64,000 nucleotides of DNA from an uncultured Lachnospiraceae bacterium (GCA_934438085.1 CAKSBC010000001.1:1-64000), one strand, 5' to 3'; shown: positions 35,549 to 45,208, counted from the stretch's first letter. The notes: generated from the sequence alone by a model not told the origin. A program made the numbers and translations.

Positions 35549-36829
35549 TCACCCTAATCTTCTAAGTCCCTTAGGATAATGATTTTTGAGTACACCGTTT
35601 ACGATCTTGGCATTTCCCAGCGGATATCTGTCATAGTACACTGTGACCCAGCCTCCTTTAGAATTCAAAAGCGTATAATCCTGATTTTCGGCATAGTCTG
35701 AAACAGTAAAGGATTCGCCCTTTAAATACCTCTCGCAAAGCTCATCAGATATGAAATCAAGCTTTCCGCCGTTATCAGTTTCATAGCATTTTGCCAATGC
35801 CTCTGCATGTGAGGGAGTATAATAGGTCTTTCCTTTTTTATCTGTCTTCTGCTCCCCTGCCTCAATGCCGTATCTCAGTACATGAAGCTTTGCCTTTTTT
35901 AATGCCTTAGCAATATCCTCTGCACCACTAAGCTTATTCTTTTTGTTAAAGCGAGTTTCATTTTCTGACTCATCACAGCATTTCATGAGAACAGCACAAA
36001 AATGGCCTTCACCTTTATCCTTATGCGGCCAGAGCCTGTGCTCCTTAATCAGTTTGAAATCATCATGTTTTTTAAGAAAATTCTCTATCTGATTTTCATT
36101 CTCACCCTTTTCAAAGGTACACGTAGAATATGCTAATTTACCGCCGGGTTTAAGCATAACAGCAGCCTGCTCAAGTATCTCGGCCTGTCTTTCTATGCAT
36201 AGAGCCACATTGGCCTCACTCCACTCCCTGACAGCGGTTTCATCCTTTCTCATCATGCCCTCACCTGAGCAAGGTGCATCAACTATTATACGGTCGAATA
36301 AGCCATGCAGTGCCTTTACAGATGCAAGCTCATCAGGATAAGCAGAGGTCACAACGCAGTTACTAAAGCCCATGCGTTCAATATTAGAACTAAGAATTCT
36401 TGCCCTCGAAGCTATCGGTTCATTGGATACAAGGATATTACAGCGAGCGGCAGCCTGAGTGCTTTTTCCTCCCGGTGCAGCACAAAGATCAAGGACAATA
36501 TCATTTTCACTGATATCCGCAAGCTCTGCCGTGATCATCGCACTTGGTTCCTGAATATAATAAACTCCGGCATCGTGATACGGTGAAAGCCCAGGTCTTA
36601 AATCTCCGCTGTAATAGTAACCGTCATGGCACCAGGGAACAGGTTCAAGCTTCCAGGAATTAACAAGCTTATCAACCGTATCCTGTCTTACTTTTTTTGT
36701 ATTAAATCTTAAGCCCTTTACGGCATCTAAGTTATAGCTTTCCTCGAAGGCTTCAAATTCGCCACCAAGCAGCTCCTTCATGCGTGAAAGATATTCTGCC
36801 TGGAGAGGTATTTTATCCTTAAATTCCAT
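35549..36829 (-). CDS. RsmF/RsmB-type (NOL1/NOP2/Sun) rRNA cytosine-C5 methyltransferase
   Basis: The 426-residue enzyme has the SAM site DLCAAPGGKSTQAA near 105-120, motif IV DAPCSGEGMMRKDE with the product-release Cys, and motif VI YSTCTFEKGENE with the nucleophile Cys. A C-terminal region (about 290-426) resembles the RsmF-type C-terminal and PUA-like domains. Such enzymes methylate cytosine C5 in 16S rRNA; the exact position is not predictable. AAAGGAT lies before the ATG, 5 bases past the HerA-like gene, and the gene ends its operon facing metNIQ. Confidence 0.9.
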   Translation of the reverse strand: MEFKDKIPLQAEYLSRMKELLGGEFEAFEESYNLDAVKGLRFNTKKVRQDTVDKLVNSWKLEPVPWCHDGYYYSGDLRPGLSPYHDAGVYYIQEPSAMITAELADISENDIVLDLCAAPGGKSTQAAARCNILVSNEPIASRARILSSNIERMGFSNCVVTSAYPDELASVKALHGLFDRIIVDAPCSGEGMMRKDETAVREWSEANVALCIERQAEILEQAAVMLKPGGKLAYSTCTFEKGENENQIENFLKKHDDFKLIKEHRLWPHKDKGEGHFCAVLMKCCDESENETRFNKKNKLSGAEDIAKALKKAKLHVLRYGIEAGEQKTDKKGKTYYTPSHAEALAKCYETDNGGKLDFISDELCERYLKGESFTVSDYAENQDYTLLNSKGGWVTVYYDRYPLGNAKIVNGVLKNHYPKGLRRLG

Positions 36830-36834
36830 AGATT

Positions 36835-38505
36835 TTATCCTTTAAAGAGAGTGCCTAATATATTTCTTCCAAGGCTGGCTCCGATATTACCGCCAAGCGT
36901 TTTGCCGAATTTACCGCCTACAGAGCCGCCTACTGCATAGCCGACCTGTCTGCCTACAGAACCGGCAGTGGTAGATAGTACGCTTTTAGCTGCTTTTGCC
37001 ATCCTCTTAGAATCCTGCTGTGCTTTTTTTTCAGCCTCCCTGGCGGCCTTTTCCTCAAGCTTCTTTTTTTCTCTGGCTAATCTCTCAGCTTCCTTGGCCT
37101 GAGCCTTTTCTAAGGCCTCCTGTTCCTTCTGACGGGCAGCATTTTCCGCTTTTTCTGCCTTTTCAAGCTCAGCCTGCTTCTTAGCCTCTTCTTCCTCTGT
37201 ATCAAGCTGCTGCTTTCTTCTCATCATAAACTCATAGCAGGAATCTCTGTCAATCATCTCAGAATACTTATCTACGAGCTTATTACGAAGTACTGCATCT
37301 TTTCTTGCAGCGTCTGTCACAGGCCCCATAAGGCTCTCAGGAGGAAGTATATATGCATGCTGTGCAATACCCGGAACTCCGCCGGCTTCAAGCATTGAAA
37401 CTACAGCCTCGCCTGTGCCAAGCTGTGTCAAAAGCTCTTTTGTGTCAAAATCAGGATTCTCTCTGAATGCTTCAGCCGCAGCCTTTAGGTTCTTAAGCTC
37501 AGCCGGAGTATATGCTCTCAAAGCATGCTCTATCCTGTTTGAAAGCTGTGCTATGACCTCATCAGGTATATCTGCAGGTGACTGTGTAACAAAGTAGACT
37601 CCGACTCCCTTTGATCTGATAAGCTTAATTACCTGTGCTATCTTCTCCATAAGAGCTGACGAAGCATTTTTAAACAGCAAATGTGCCTCATCGAAGAAAA
37701 ATATCATCTTCGGTTTTTCAGGATCACCGACCTCAGGGAGGACCTCAAAAAGCTCTGAAAGCAGGTAAAGCATAAATGCTGAGTAAAGCTTAGGCTTATT
37801 GATAAGCGTTTGTGCATCAAGTATATTTATAACTCCTCTGCCATCAGGATCAATGCTGAAGAAGTCGTCAATATCTATGGCAGGCTCTCCGAAGAACTGT
37901 TCTCCGCCCTCTGCCTCGATTGCTACTATTGCTCTGACAATTGTTGAAACCGTATGCTTTGCAATATGACCATACTCAAGCTCAAGCTCGGCAGAATTCT
38001 CGACTACATATGAGAGCATAGCCTTAAGATCCTTTGTATCAATCAAAAGCAAGCCTAAGTCATCTGCAATTTTATAAACCACGGATAAAACCGCTGTCTG
38101 TGTCTGATTAAGCTCAAGGCACTGTGCCATCAGCTGCGGTCCCATCTCACTGACAGTAGTACGAAGCGGCATGCCGTTTTGTCCGAAAATATCGAAAAAT
38201 GCTGTTGGAAACTTTTTGAAGCTGAAGCTTTCTTCTATATGAAATCTTTCAATTCGGCTTCTCATATCCGGTGTGTCATCACCCTGCATTATCATGCCGC
38301 CCAGATCACCCTTGACGTCAGAAAGAAATACAGGTACTCCAAGCTCGGAAAAAGACTCGGCAAGAACCTTAAGCGTAACTGTTTTACCTGTTCCGGTAGC
38401 ACCGCATATAAAGCCATGCCTGTTCGCCATCTTAGGATCCAGGTAAATTCCTTCCGACAATGCTTCTCCTGTTTTTGCAAAAAGGATACGTCCGTTATCG
38501 ATCAT
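36835..38505 (-). CDS. DUF853 / HerA-like ATPase
   Basis: The 556-residue protein belongs to the DUF853 family. It shows Walker A GATGTGKTVTLKVL near 34-47 and Walker B KMIFFFDEAHLLFKN near 265, with the VTQSPADIPDEVIAQLSNRIEHALRAY sensor region. Residues about 418-500 are a highly charged Glu/Lys/Ala coiled coil, and the last 55 residues are Gly-rich (VGYAVGGSVGGKFGKTLGGNIGASLG), resembling a membrane-active glycine zipper. Cellular function is unknown; relatives are hexameric translocases. Its ATG overlaps the stop of the polymerase gene as ATGA. Confidence 0.85.
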   Translation of the reverse strand: MIDNGRILFAKTGEALSEGIYLDPKMANRHGFICGATGTGKTVTLKVLAESFSELGVPVFLSDVKGDLGGMIMQGDDTPDMRSRIERFHIEESFSFKKFPTAFFDIFGQNGMPLRTTVSEMGPQLMAQCLELNQTQTAVLSVVYKIADDLGLLLIDTKDLKAMLSYVVENSAELELEYGHIAKHTVSTIVRAIVAIEAEGGEQFFGEPAIDIDDFFSIDPDGRGVINILDAQTLINKPKLYSAFMLYLLSELFEVLPEVGDPEKPKMIFFFDEAHLLFKNASSALMEKIAQVIKLIRSKGVGVYFVTQSPADIPDEVIAQLSNRIEHALRAYTPAELKNLKAAAEAFRENPDFDTKELLTQLGTGEAVVSMLEAGGVPGIAQHAYILPPESLMGPVTDAARKDAVLRNKLVDKYSEMIDRDSCYEFMMRRKQQLDTEEEEAKKQAELEKAEKAENAARQKEQEALEKAQAKEAERLAREKKKLEEKAAREAEKKAQQDSKRMAKAAKSVLSTTAGSVGRQVGYAVGGSVGGKFGKTLGGNIGASLGRNILGTLFKG

Positions 38506-39920
38506 TTTGAGCCTCCTTTATTATTATGCCTGTAAATATGCTCAGCAACTTTGACATAAAGGCAGATATATATTCCTATGGCTGCTGAAGCAATCAGATA
38601 AAACCATGTTGCAGGATTTGAAAACCATGTAGTAAAAAATGAAAACAGCAGATAGAAATCAAGCTGAGCATATATAAATGCCGAAATCATGGATGCATTT
38701 ACATTTTTTCTGATGCAGGCACCAAGACAAGCCATAACAGCACCAAGTACAAATGTAAATATAATTACGCCTATTATACCAAAATCATAGTAGGCATCGT
38801 ATATAAGTGTAACCGTAGTAAGCTCTTCCTTTGTTACAAATATCGGAAATGCTACAAATTCCGGATGTGTGAACTTAAGCCCTGTAAGCGCAAACAGCGG
38901 AAACAGCATTCTTAAGCCCCCTGCATGCTCTGTGAGTGCTTCTGTAAGACAGTTGAAATTATCAAAATTATTTGCAATGTAAATATATGGCTGAGATAAA
39001 AAGATCGGAAGATTGTATTTCATCTCAAAGATCTCATTGAGATACTCAATGCTGTGTGCCCTTTCTACGGTTATAAATACATAGAACACTACAAGTACAC
39101 TAAATAAGCCTAAACCTATCAGAATTTCTCTAATCCCTATCTTAAACGGCAGGCGCCCGTTATTAACGCATATATATGTCATGCCTGATAGCAGAACAGC
39201 AAAAATAAGCTGAAACCTTGACACTAAAAGCAAAGGAATGATAATTGAAATGATACTGCACGTTGCTATATCAATGACTTTCATCCTGCTGTGCTGACAA
39301 TAGTTTCCTCTGTTCTGATAATGCCACAGAACAGCAAGTGACGGAACAAGAACGCAGCTTACAGTAAAATAATGCAGTCCGCTGACATGAAAATATGAAT
39401 ATGCATGAGGCGTATCCTTTGTAAATAACGGAATATATCCCAGTATGACAGATTCAGCTATAAGTGAGCTCACAGAAAGAAGAACAACTATATTAATAGC
39501 TGTCATAAGTCCGTCCGCATAGAGCTTTCTATTTACAATATCAGCTTTTTCGTTCTCTATAGCTGATACTGTCCGTTCGTCATTATCCGGGCTTTTTCGT
39601 AAACTAAAAAGAGCATATCCAAATATAAAAAATGCATATGCAAGAAAAAAGCAAAGCCAGGTTTCTAATGCCCAATCACTCTGCAGTCTGGAAAGCTTCA
39701 TAGCAGAAATACCGCATCCGCCTATCCAGGAAATAGAAAAATAAGCAGCAGGCTCTGATAACTTGCTGCTTTTTTTTATATAAATTACGGCTATGACAAT
39801 GCCTGCTGCTATAAGCACTGCACCTGAAGCAATATATGCTTCCGTAAATGAAAGCATATATGCCGCTATAAATGCAGCAGCTGCCAGTATAGTCTGTTTT
39901 ATATAAAGACCACGATTCAA
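38502..39920 (-). CDS. Polytopic membrane protein, oligosaccharide repeat-unit polymerase (Wzy-like)
   Basis: The 472-residue protein has about 12 hydrophobic helices and a central hydrophilic loop (about 170-190 and 295-325: HAYSYFHVSGLHYFTV; ERAHSIEYLNEIFEMKYNLPIFLSQPYIYIANNFDNFN). This pattern fits O-antigen or oligosaccharide repeat-unit polymerases, which are weakly conserved, so the call rests on topology and local style. The start is TTG at 39920, behind a strong AAGGAG. No glycosyltransferases or flippase lie nearby, which is odd for such a gene. It overlaps the HerA-like gene by 4 bases. Confidence 0.7.
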   Translation of the reverse strand: MNRGLYIKQTILAAAAFIAAYMLSFTEAYIASGAVLIAAGIVIAVIYIKKSSKLSEPAAYFSISWIGGCGISAMKLSRLQSDWALETWLCFFLAYAFFIFGYALFSLRKSPDNDERTVSAIENEKADIVNRKLYADGLMTAINIVVLLSVSSLIAESVILGYIPLFTKDTPHAYSYFHVSGLHYFTVSCVLVPSLAVLWHYQNRGNYCQHSRMKVIDIATCSIISIIIPLLLVSRFQLIFAVLLSGMTYICVNNGRLPFKIGIREILIGLGLFSVLVVFYVFITVERAHSIEYLNEIFEMKYNLPIFLSQPYIYIANNFDNFNCLTEALTEHAGGLRMLFPLFALTGLKFTHPEFVAFPIFVTKEELTTVTLIYDAYYDFGIIGVIIFTFVLGAVMACLGACIRKNVNASMISAFIYAQLDFYLLFSFFTTWFSNPATWFYLIASAAIGIYICLYVKVAEHIYRHNNKGGSK

Positions 39921-39966
39921 TTGTACTCCTTAATTATCGGCATTCTCGTCGTTTTTTACCTTGATA

Positions 39967-41175
39967 TTATTCCTGATATTCACGGTCACGAGCATTATCA
40001 GTATCAGATCCGGCGTCATCAGCCTTATCCTTCTGCTTATTATCCATTATATGGGGCTTCGTTTCCGCAGTCTCATGATTTAGCTTGGATTCCTGCCTGT
40101 CTCCTGCTTCCAATGTTTCATCATCCGCTTTAGTTGTCTCTTCAGCAGCTGAAGTCTCAGGTGTCACAGCAGATGCTGTATCCGATGTAGTTTCATTCTG
40201 CGTTTCCTGAAGCTTTGTAATATATGCTGCTATTGACAGCTCTCCGGATCCCTTTATATATAGTCCTTCCGGAAGATACGGCTCAGCATTAAGCGATACA
40301 GTAACATTCTTTGAAGCACCTGCAATATCAAGCATTTCTGCCGGAATAGTTATAGTATCATTCTTATCAAGAATATCCTGAGGGCCATACACAGATACAA
40401 ATGACGGTGAAGTTTCTATCCTGTCAAGTGCATATCCGTCCGCCGGTGTACCTGTCGATGAAACATTCACGCTCAGAGTTTTTGTATTATATATGGATGC
40501 TTTGTAGCTGATATTATCTTTTACGATAGTCTTACCGCTGATATCGACCTTATTTCCTGCCGAATCATAAAACACAGGCTTACCTGTACCGCTGATATCG
40601 CCAAGTGCTCCGTCAACCGGAATATCTATTGCAACTTTTGCAATCTTGCCGAGATCAGATGCAGGTCCGTAAAGCGTAAGAGTCTGAGCTGAAAGCGTAA
40701 CAGGTCCCGTAACCTTACCCTCTCCGGGCTCTCCAACGACCTCGGTCATGACATCAAATGTCCTTTCGACCATATCCTCAGTTTCTACATGAACCACAAT
40801 AGGATTGATGCTGATACTGTTGATGTAACTGCTCACACTATCATCGACATCTACATATACAGGAACCGCTCCCGTTACGGAATAATCCCTTAAATCTATA
40901 TATGCCTTGAAGTTGCTTGGATGTATAAGTCTCCTGAAATTACTTCTTACCTTATAGCTGATCCTGACATTAGTAGTATTCAGAGAATATGTTTTTCCTA
41001 TGCCTGTCAGTTCATCCGTATACTGTACACTCAGCTCGGCAGTCACATTGTCAGTGATCTCTGGATTTGATATATTAACTACCATTACCCAGATCATAAA
41101 GGCAATGCCTATAGAAACCAGCTTAAGTACAATATTATGTGTAAATAACTCTTTAAGCTTTTCCTTTCTGCTCAT
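39967..41175 (-). CDS. cdaR: CdaR (YbbR-domain) regulator of diadenylate cyclase
   Basis: The 402-residue protein has one N-terminal TM (about 16-34) and a series of YbbR domains outside the membrane (about 40-325), with the VYVDVDDSVSSYINSISINPIVV and VSVYGPQDILDKNDTI type strands. Its C-terminal 75 residues are Thr/Glu/Asp-rich and probably disordered. CdaR binds CdaA and modulates c-di-AMP synthesis in Bacillus and Listeria. It overlaps cdaA by 23 bases. glmM, the usual third gene, does not follow; a polymerase gene does. Confidence 0.92.
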   Translation of the reverse strand: MSRKEKLKELFTHNIVLKLVSIGIAFMIWVMVVNISNPEITDNVTAELSVQYTDELTGIGKTYSLNTTNVRISYKVRSNFRRLIHPSNFKAYIDLRDYSVTGAVPVYVDVDDSVSSYINSISINPIVVHVETEDMVERTFDVMTEVVGEPGEGKVTGPVTLSAQTLTLYGPASDLGKIAKVAIDIPVDGALGDISGTGKPVFYDSAGNKVDISGKTIVKDNISYKASIYNTKTLSVNVSSTGTPADGYALDRIETSPSFVSVYGPQDILDKNDTITIPAEMLDIAGASKNVTVSLNAEPYLPEGLYIKGSGELSIAAYITKLQETQNETTSDTASAVTPETSAAEETTKADDETLEAGDRQESKLNHETAETKPHIMDNKQKDKADDAGSDTDNARDREYQE

Positions 41176-42040
41176 TGACCGTTTCCTGTCCTGTCCTTTC
41201 CTTTCTCAGTTTACCGAACCAGCTGACCTCATGCTTATTGATCCTGTTTATAAGTATCTTATCCAGGCCGTTTTCATCAGGTACTACAGATAATTTGCCC
41301 TTATATGCCACGCTTACCTTTCCTGTTTCCTCTGAAACAACGATAGTAATGCTGTCTGTGACCTCAGACATGCCCAATGCAGCTCTGTGTCTTGTTCCCA
41401 GATCCTTGCTTATAGACATATTATCTGAGAGCGGCAGATAACAAGTAGCGGCAAGTATTTCATTTCCTCGAATAATGACGGCTCCGTCATGAAGCGGGGT
41501 ATTCTTTTCAAAAATGTTAATAAGGAGTCCGGAGCTTACTTGTCCGTTTATAACGATTCCTGTCTTAACAAACTCCTTAAGTGCCTCATTCTGCTCAATA
41601 ACTATCAGAGCACCGGTCTTAACCTTGGCCATAGCAAACACAGCCTTCGTTATTTGTGAGGCAGTCTCCTTGTACATGCCGTTGTCGTCCGAAGATCTGC
41701 TGTTTGTAAAGCCGATCTTATCGAGATATTTCTGATTTCCCAACTGCTCCAAAGCCTTCCTGAGCTCAGGCTGGAAAATGACTACAAGCACGATAACTAC
41801 AATAGTAGACCCCTTCTCGATAAGCCAGAGTATGGTATCTAAGTGCATGATATACGAGAAGAAAGTGAACAGAACAATGACGCCTATACCCTTTAACAGA
41901 GTCCAGGCTCTTGAATCCATGATCCACTGAATTATTTCATAAACGATCACGGCAATGATCGCAACTTCTAACAGATTTGTTGCAGAAAATCTCGGAAGCA
42001 GCGAAACATAGCTCTTAAGATATTCTAAAACGTTACTCAA
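41153..42040 (-). CDS. cdaA: Diadenylate cyclase CdaA
   Basis: CdaA makes c-di-AMP from two ATP. The 295 residues have three N-terminal membrane helices (about 20-92) and a DAC domain (about 95-270) with Asp185-Gly-Ala (PLHDGAVII) and the Arg217-His-Arg219 motif (LGTRHRAALG), both active-site signatures. The start is TTG at 42040, with GGGAGG 8 bases upstream. A C-terminal tail of about 25 charged residues follows the domain. Two unknown membrane protein genes precede it in the same probable operon. Confidence 0.96.
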   Translation of the reverse strand: MSNVLEYLKSYVSLLPRFSATNLLEVAIIAVIVYEIIQWIMDSRAWTLLKGIGVIVLFTFFSYIMHLDTILWLIEKGSTIVVIVLVVIFQPELRKALEQLGNQKYLDKIGFTNSRSSDDNGMYKETASQITKAVFAMAKVKTGALIVIEQNEALKEFVKTGIVINGQVSSGLLINIFEKNTPLHDGAVIIRGNEILAATCYLPLSDNMSISKDLGTRHRAALGMSEVTDSITIVVSEETGKVSVAYKGKLSVVPDENGLDKILINRINKHEVSWFGKLRKERTGQETVNEQKGKA

Positions 42041-42054
42041 CAGTCCTGCCTCCC

Positions 42055-42960
42055 TCAGTCTCTTCTTTCATCTTCATCCAAAGGCTTGATCTTAGGTACA
42101 GCCTTTACAAAGTAATAATAGTCATCATCCTCAAATCTCAATCGTTCAGTGCTTCTGAAATCAACGCTGTAGATGACAAGTTCATATACAATAAGTATTG
42201 CAAATGAAATAATCAGCCCGATCAGATCCCACAGTACAGATTGCCCGCAGATCACATCTGCAGCTAAAAACAGGATCCCCATAACGGCTATGCCGGCTAT
42301 GACTGATATTGTCCATGAATGATCCATACTGCTTCTGCTGATTATAGAAACAACGATTATGCATACTGCAAATGCAAACATGATTATGAGCATATATTTG
42401 TCGCCGAGCACACCTCTGCCTATATCCGCAAAGCTGTCTATGACATCCGAAGCACCCGCAGCCGAAAGCTCTGAAGCATTTGTATAGAAATATTTCATGA
42501 GATTCCATATGAGAATGCCGAACACCCCAGGCACAATTGCCGCGATTCCGATATTCATTCCGAGTATTACAGGGACGACAAACGGTATCTTAAGTAAAAA
42601 TGTGAGCGGTATCAGAGCCATAATTATGCCCGTGCCCGGTCTGAAGCCGTAGTAAAGCACAAATATCATCGCAAGCATTATAGATGAAAAGCCTGCCATC
42701 GCATAGGATACCTCAGTCATATCTGCAATAAGGAACAGACCGCATATAAGTGATATTCCTCCGTATGGAAGAAACATGCAGATAGCAGAGCATGCAGCTA
42801 TAACAATAACGCTTGAGAAGCGCTCATAATATCCGATCCTTCCCTGCAGCAAAAGCAGCATAAGAAAAGCAAGAACAAACTTGCTGACCGGCTTAATTAT
42901 ATAATCATATTCACTGTAAAGACTCCTGAGAGAATCTCTGATAATAAGCAGTGATCTCAT
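42055..42960 (-). CDS. Polytopic membrane protein of unknown function, upstream of cdaA
   Basis: The 301-residue protein is not recognised. Eight or nine hydrophobic segments run between about 23 and 265, with a Ser/Ala/Asp-rich loop at about 160-187 and an acidic, Tyr-rich cytoplasmic-looking tail (about 270-301, FEDDDYYYFVKAVPK). No catalytic motif is visible. Its ATG overlaps the stop of the preceding small membrane gene (TAATG), and cdaA follows after 14 bases. The tight packing suggests a protein working with CdaA/CdaR, perhaps in osmotic or envelope control; that is inference from context. Confidence 0.78.
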   Translation of the reverse strand: MRSLLIIRDSLRSLYSEYDYIIKPVSKFVLAFLMLLLLQGRIGYYERFSSVIVIAACSAICMFLPYGGISLICGLFLIADMTEVSYAMAGFSSIMLAMIFVLYYGFRPGTGIIMALIPLTFLLKIPFVVPVILGMNIGIAAIVPGVFGILIWNLMKYFYTNASELSAAGASDVIDSFADIGRGVLGDKYMLIIMFAFAVCIIVVSIISRSSMDHSWTISVIAGIAVMGILFLAADVICGQSVLWDLIGLIISFAILIVYELVIYSVDFRSTERLRFEDDDYYYFVKAVPKIKPLDEDERRD

Positions 42961-43364
42961 TAAGTATTCTCCTTATCCTGATAATTATATCTTCTTGCGA
43001 GCCTCTTAAGCTTTGTGGCATAAAACAGCATACCCTTTCTGGCTCTCTTATATCTTGCCGAGTACACTGCGGCAGATATCATGAGATACACGATCACACC
43101 TGCTATATAATGGAAAATAAGCTTGGTAAACATAGCCATTATTCCATTTACGTTGATGTCATAAAAAAAAGAATCCGATTTGAAAATAACATACAGCATC
43201 AGGCATATAAAAAAACACGCTGTAAACCTTATAAAGGCGAGCATCATATGCCAGAAAATGTAATCGGATTTATAATATTTGTTTATTTTAAAAACGTCAT
43301 TCTCATACTTTTTCTCGTATATAGCAAGATCTGTCATGAGACGAATTTTTTCTTTTTTAAGCAT
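42960..43364 (-). CDS. Small two-TM membrane protein of unknown function, first gene of the cdaA operon
   Basis: The 134-residue protein has a charged N-terminal helix (about 1-35, EKIRLMTDLAIYEKKYENDVFKINKYY), two membrane helices (about 42-62 and 80-106) and a basic C-terminus rich in Arg/Lys (YKRARKGMLFYATKLKRLARRYN). No family is recognised. AGGGAT lies about 10 bases before the ATG, and a promoter at 43434-43462 is placed to start the operon here. Overlap with the 301-residue gene points to an obligate pair. Confidence 0.72.
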   Translation of the reverse strand: MLKKEKIRLMTDLAIYEKKYENDVFKINKYYKSDYIFWHMMLAFIRFTACFFICLMLYVIFKSDSFFYDINVNGIMAMFTKLIFHYIAGVIVYLMISAAVYSARYKRARKGMLFYATKLKRLARRYNYQDKENT

Positions 43365-43433
43365 TGCTTATGTATCCCTGAAAATTAAAATTCCCACTCC
43401 CTACAGCATTTAAAAATGCGCGAAGTTAGTATT

Positions 43434-43462
43434 ATCATAACACGCAAAAAAATAAGAAACAA
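43434..43462 (-). promoter_or_regulatory. Probable promoter of the cdaA operon, embedded in the guaB terminator
   Basis: On the minus strand an extended -10 (TGTTATGAT; TATGAT at 43434-43439) lies 17 bases from TTGTTT (43457-43462). The -35 box is inside the arm of the guaB terminator hairpin. Confidence 0.5.
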
Positions 43463-43485
43463 GGCAAAACACCTTGCTTCTTATT
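43446..43485 (-). terminator. Rho-independent terminator of guaB
   Basis: Arms 43472-43485 and 43451-43464 pair over 14 positions with one mismatch, and on the minus strand the hairpin runs into T7. It lies about 50 bases past the guaB stop and ends the purine transcript. Confidence 0.9.
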
Positions 43486-43536
43486 TAAGGTTTTATGAAC
43501 AATATAGGTTCAAATTTAAGTTTTTAAAAAGTCAGA

Positions 43537-45048
43537 TCAGCTGCGGTCAACGCCTGCTGTAGCTCTTAATGTAACATCATGATATCCGCCCTCAACGATG
43601 CTGGTTGCAGATACTACTGTAAGCTTTGCATCTCTCTGAAGATCAGGAATATTTAATACTCCGCAGTTGCACATTGTAGACTTAACCTTATAAAGAGACT
43701 TCTCTACGTTGTCATGAAGTGAACCTGCATATGTAACGTAAGAATCTACGCCTTCCTCGAATGCAAGGCTGTTCTTTCCGCCGAGATCATATCTCTGCCA
43801 GTTACGAGCTCTGTTAGATCCCTCTCCCCAATATTCCTTAACATACTGTCCGTTTATCATAACCTTATTAGTAGGGCTTTCATCAAAACGAGCAAAATAT
43901 CTTCCGAGCATAAGGAAGTCAGCACCCATAGCAAGTGCAAGTGTCATATGATAGTCATGAACGATACCGCCGTCTGAGCAAATAGGAACATAGATTCCTG
44001 TCTCCTTATAATACTCATCTCTTGCTCTTGCAACATCGATAAGAGCTGTAGCCTGTCCGCGTCCGATACCCTTTGTCTCACGAGTGATACAGATAGAGCC
44101 TCCGCCGATACCTACCTTGATGAAGTCAGCGCCTGCCTCTGCAAGGAATCTGAATCCCTCTGCGTCAACAACGTTACCGGCACCGATCTTAACCTTATCG
44201 CCGTACTCAGCGCGTACAAAGTCTATTGTCTGCTTCTGCCAGATGCTGTAGCCTTCTGATGAGTCGATACAAAGAACGTCAACTCCTGCATCTACAAGTG
44301 CAGGTACCCTGTCTCTGTAATCTCTTGAGTTGATTCCGGCTCCGACAATATATCTCTTCTCGGAATCCATCATGCTGAGCGGATACTCCTTATGCTCCGC
44401 ATAGTCCTTTCTGAATACGAAGTAAAGAAGGTGATCATTCTCATCCACGATAGGAAGTGAGTTGAGCTTGTTATCCCAGATGATATCGTTAGCTTCCTTA
44501 AGTGTTGTAGTAGCCGGTGCAGTGATAAGCTTTTCTCTTGGAGTCATGAACTCTTTGATCTTGATATCTTCTGTCATACGGCTGATACGATAATCACGGC
44601 TTGAAACGATACCTAAAAGCTTGCCGTTAGGCTCTGCATTCTCTGTAATAGCAACTGTTGAGAAACCGTTCTGCTCCTTAAGTCTTAAAACATCACCGAG
44701 AGTATGCTCAGGTGTGAGATTAGCGCCGCTGACAACAAAGCCTGCCTTACGATGCTTAACTCTTGCTACCATTGCAGCCTCATCCTCAATAGACTGTGAA
44801 CCGTAAATGAAGGAAATTCCGCCTTCTCGTGCAAGAGCAACTGCAAGATTATCATCGGATACTGACTGCATGATAGCAGAAACAAGCGGAATGTTAAGTG
44901 TTATAGGGCATTCCTCCTGACCCTTTCTGTATCTTACGAGCGGAGTTCTGAGAGATACCTTGTTAGGGATGCACTCTTCAGAGGTATAGCCCGGTACAAG
45001 TAAGTACTCGCTGAATGTTCTGGATGGTTCCTCAAAATAGAAAGCCAT
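43537..45048 (-). CDS. guaB: IMP dehydrogenase
   Basis: GuaB oxidises IMP to XMP, the committed step to GMP. The 503 residues contain the TIM barrel split by two CBS domains (about 95-225). The NAD/IMP site shows GVDVLCIDSSEGYS and the catalytic Cys loop GIGGGSICITRETKGIGRGQ; the usual GIGPGSICTTR has Gly and Ile substitutions here. The flap region carries RYFARFDESPTNK. GAGGAGG lies before the ATG. It follows the TSCPD gene by 160 bases, and a strong terminator ends it. Confidence 0.95.
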   Translation of the reverse strand: MAFYFEEPSRTFSEYLLVPGYTSEECIPNKVSLRTPLVRYRKGQEECPITLNIPLVSAIMQSVSDDNLAVALAREGGISFIYGSQSIEDEAAMVARVKHRKAGFVVSGANLTPEHTLGDVLRLKEQNGFSTVAITENAEPNGKLLGIVSSRDYRISRMTEDIKIKEFMTPREKLITAPATTTLKEANDIIWDNKLNSLPIVDENDHLLYFVFRKDYAEHKEYPLSMMDSEKRYIVGAGINSRDYRDRVPALVDAGVDVLCIDSSEGYSIWQKQTIDFVRAEYGDKVKIGAGNVVDAEGFRFLAEAGADFIKVGIGGGSICITRETKGIGRGQATALIDVARARDEYYKETGIYVPICSDGGIVHDYHMTLALAMGADFLMLGRYFARFDESPTNKVMINGQYVKEYWGEGSNRARNWQRYDLGGKNSLAFEEGVDSYVTYAGSLHDNVEKSLYKVKSTMCNCGVLNIPDLQRDAKLTVVSATSIVEGGYHDVTLRATAGVDRS

Positions 45049-45208
45049 TGGTTTTTCCTCCTCATGTATATAAGCCTGATTTATAAAATAATAATAATTC
45101 TTTTCTTTAATGTTTGCATCATTTTAATAAGCTGATTTTATAAAAATCTCATATTTCTTATACCGCTTTTCAAGCATTAAATGCTAAAAAGCTGTGCAAA
45201 TGTGATTA

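Noticed and set aside
42951..43388. Plus-strand open frame opposite the small membrane protein gene
   Set aside because: It spans the opposite strand of the two membrane protein genes, has no ribosome site, and shows no protein-like pattern.
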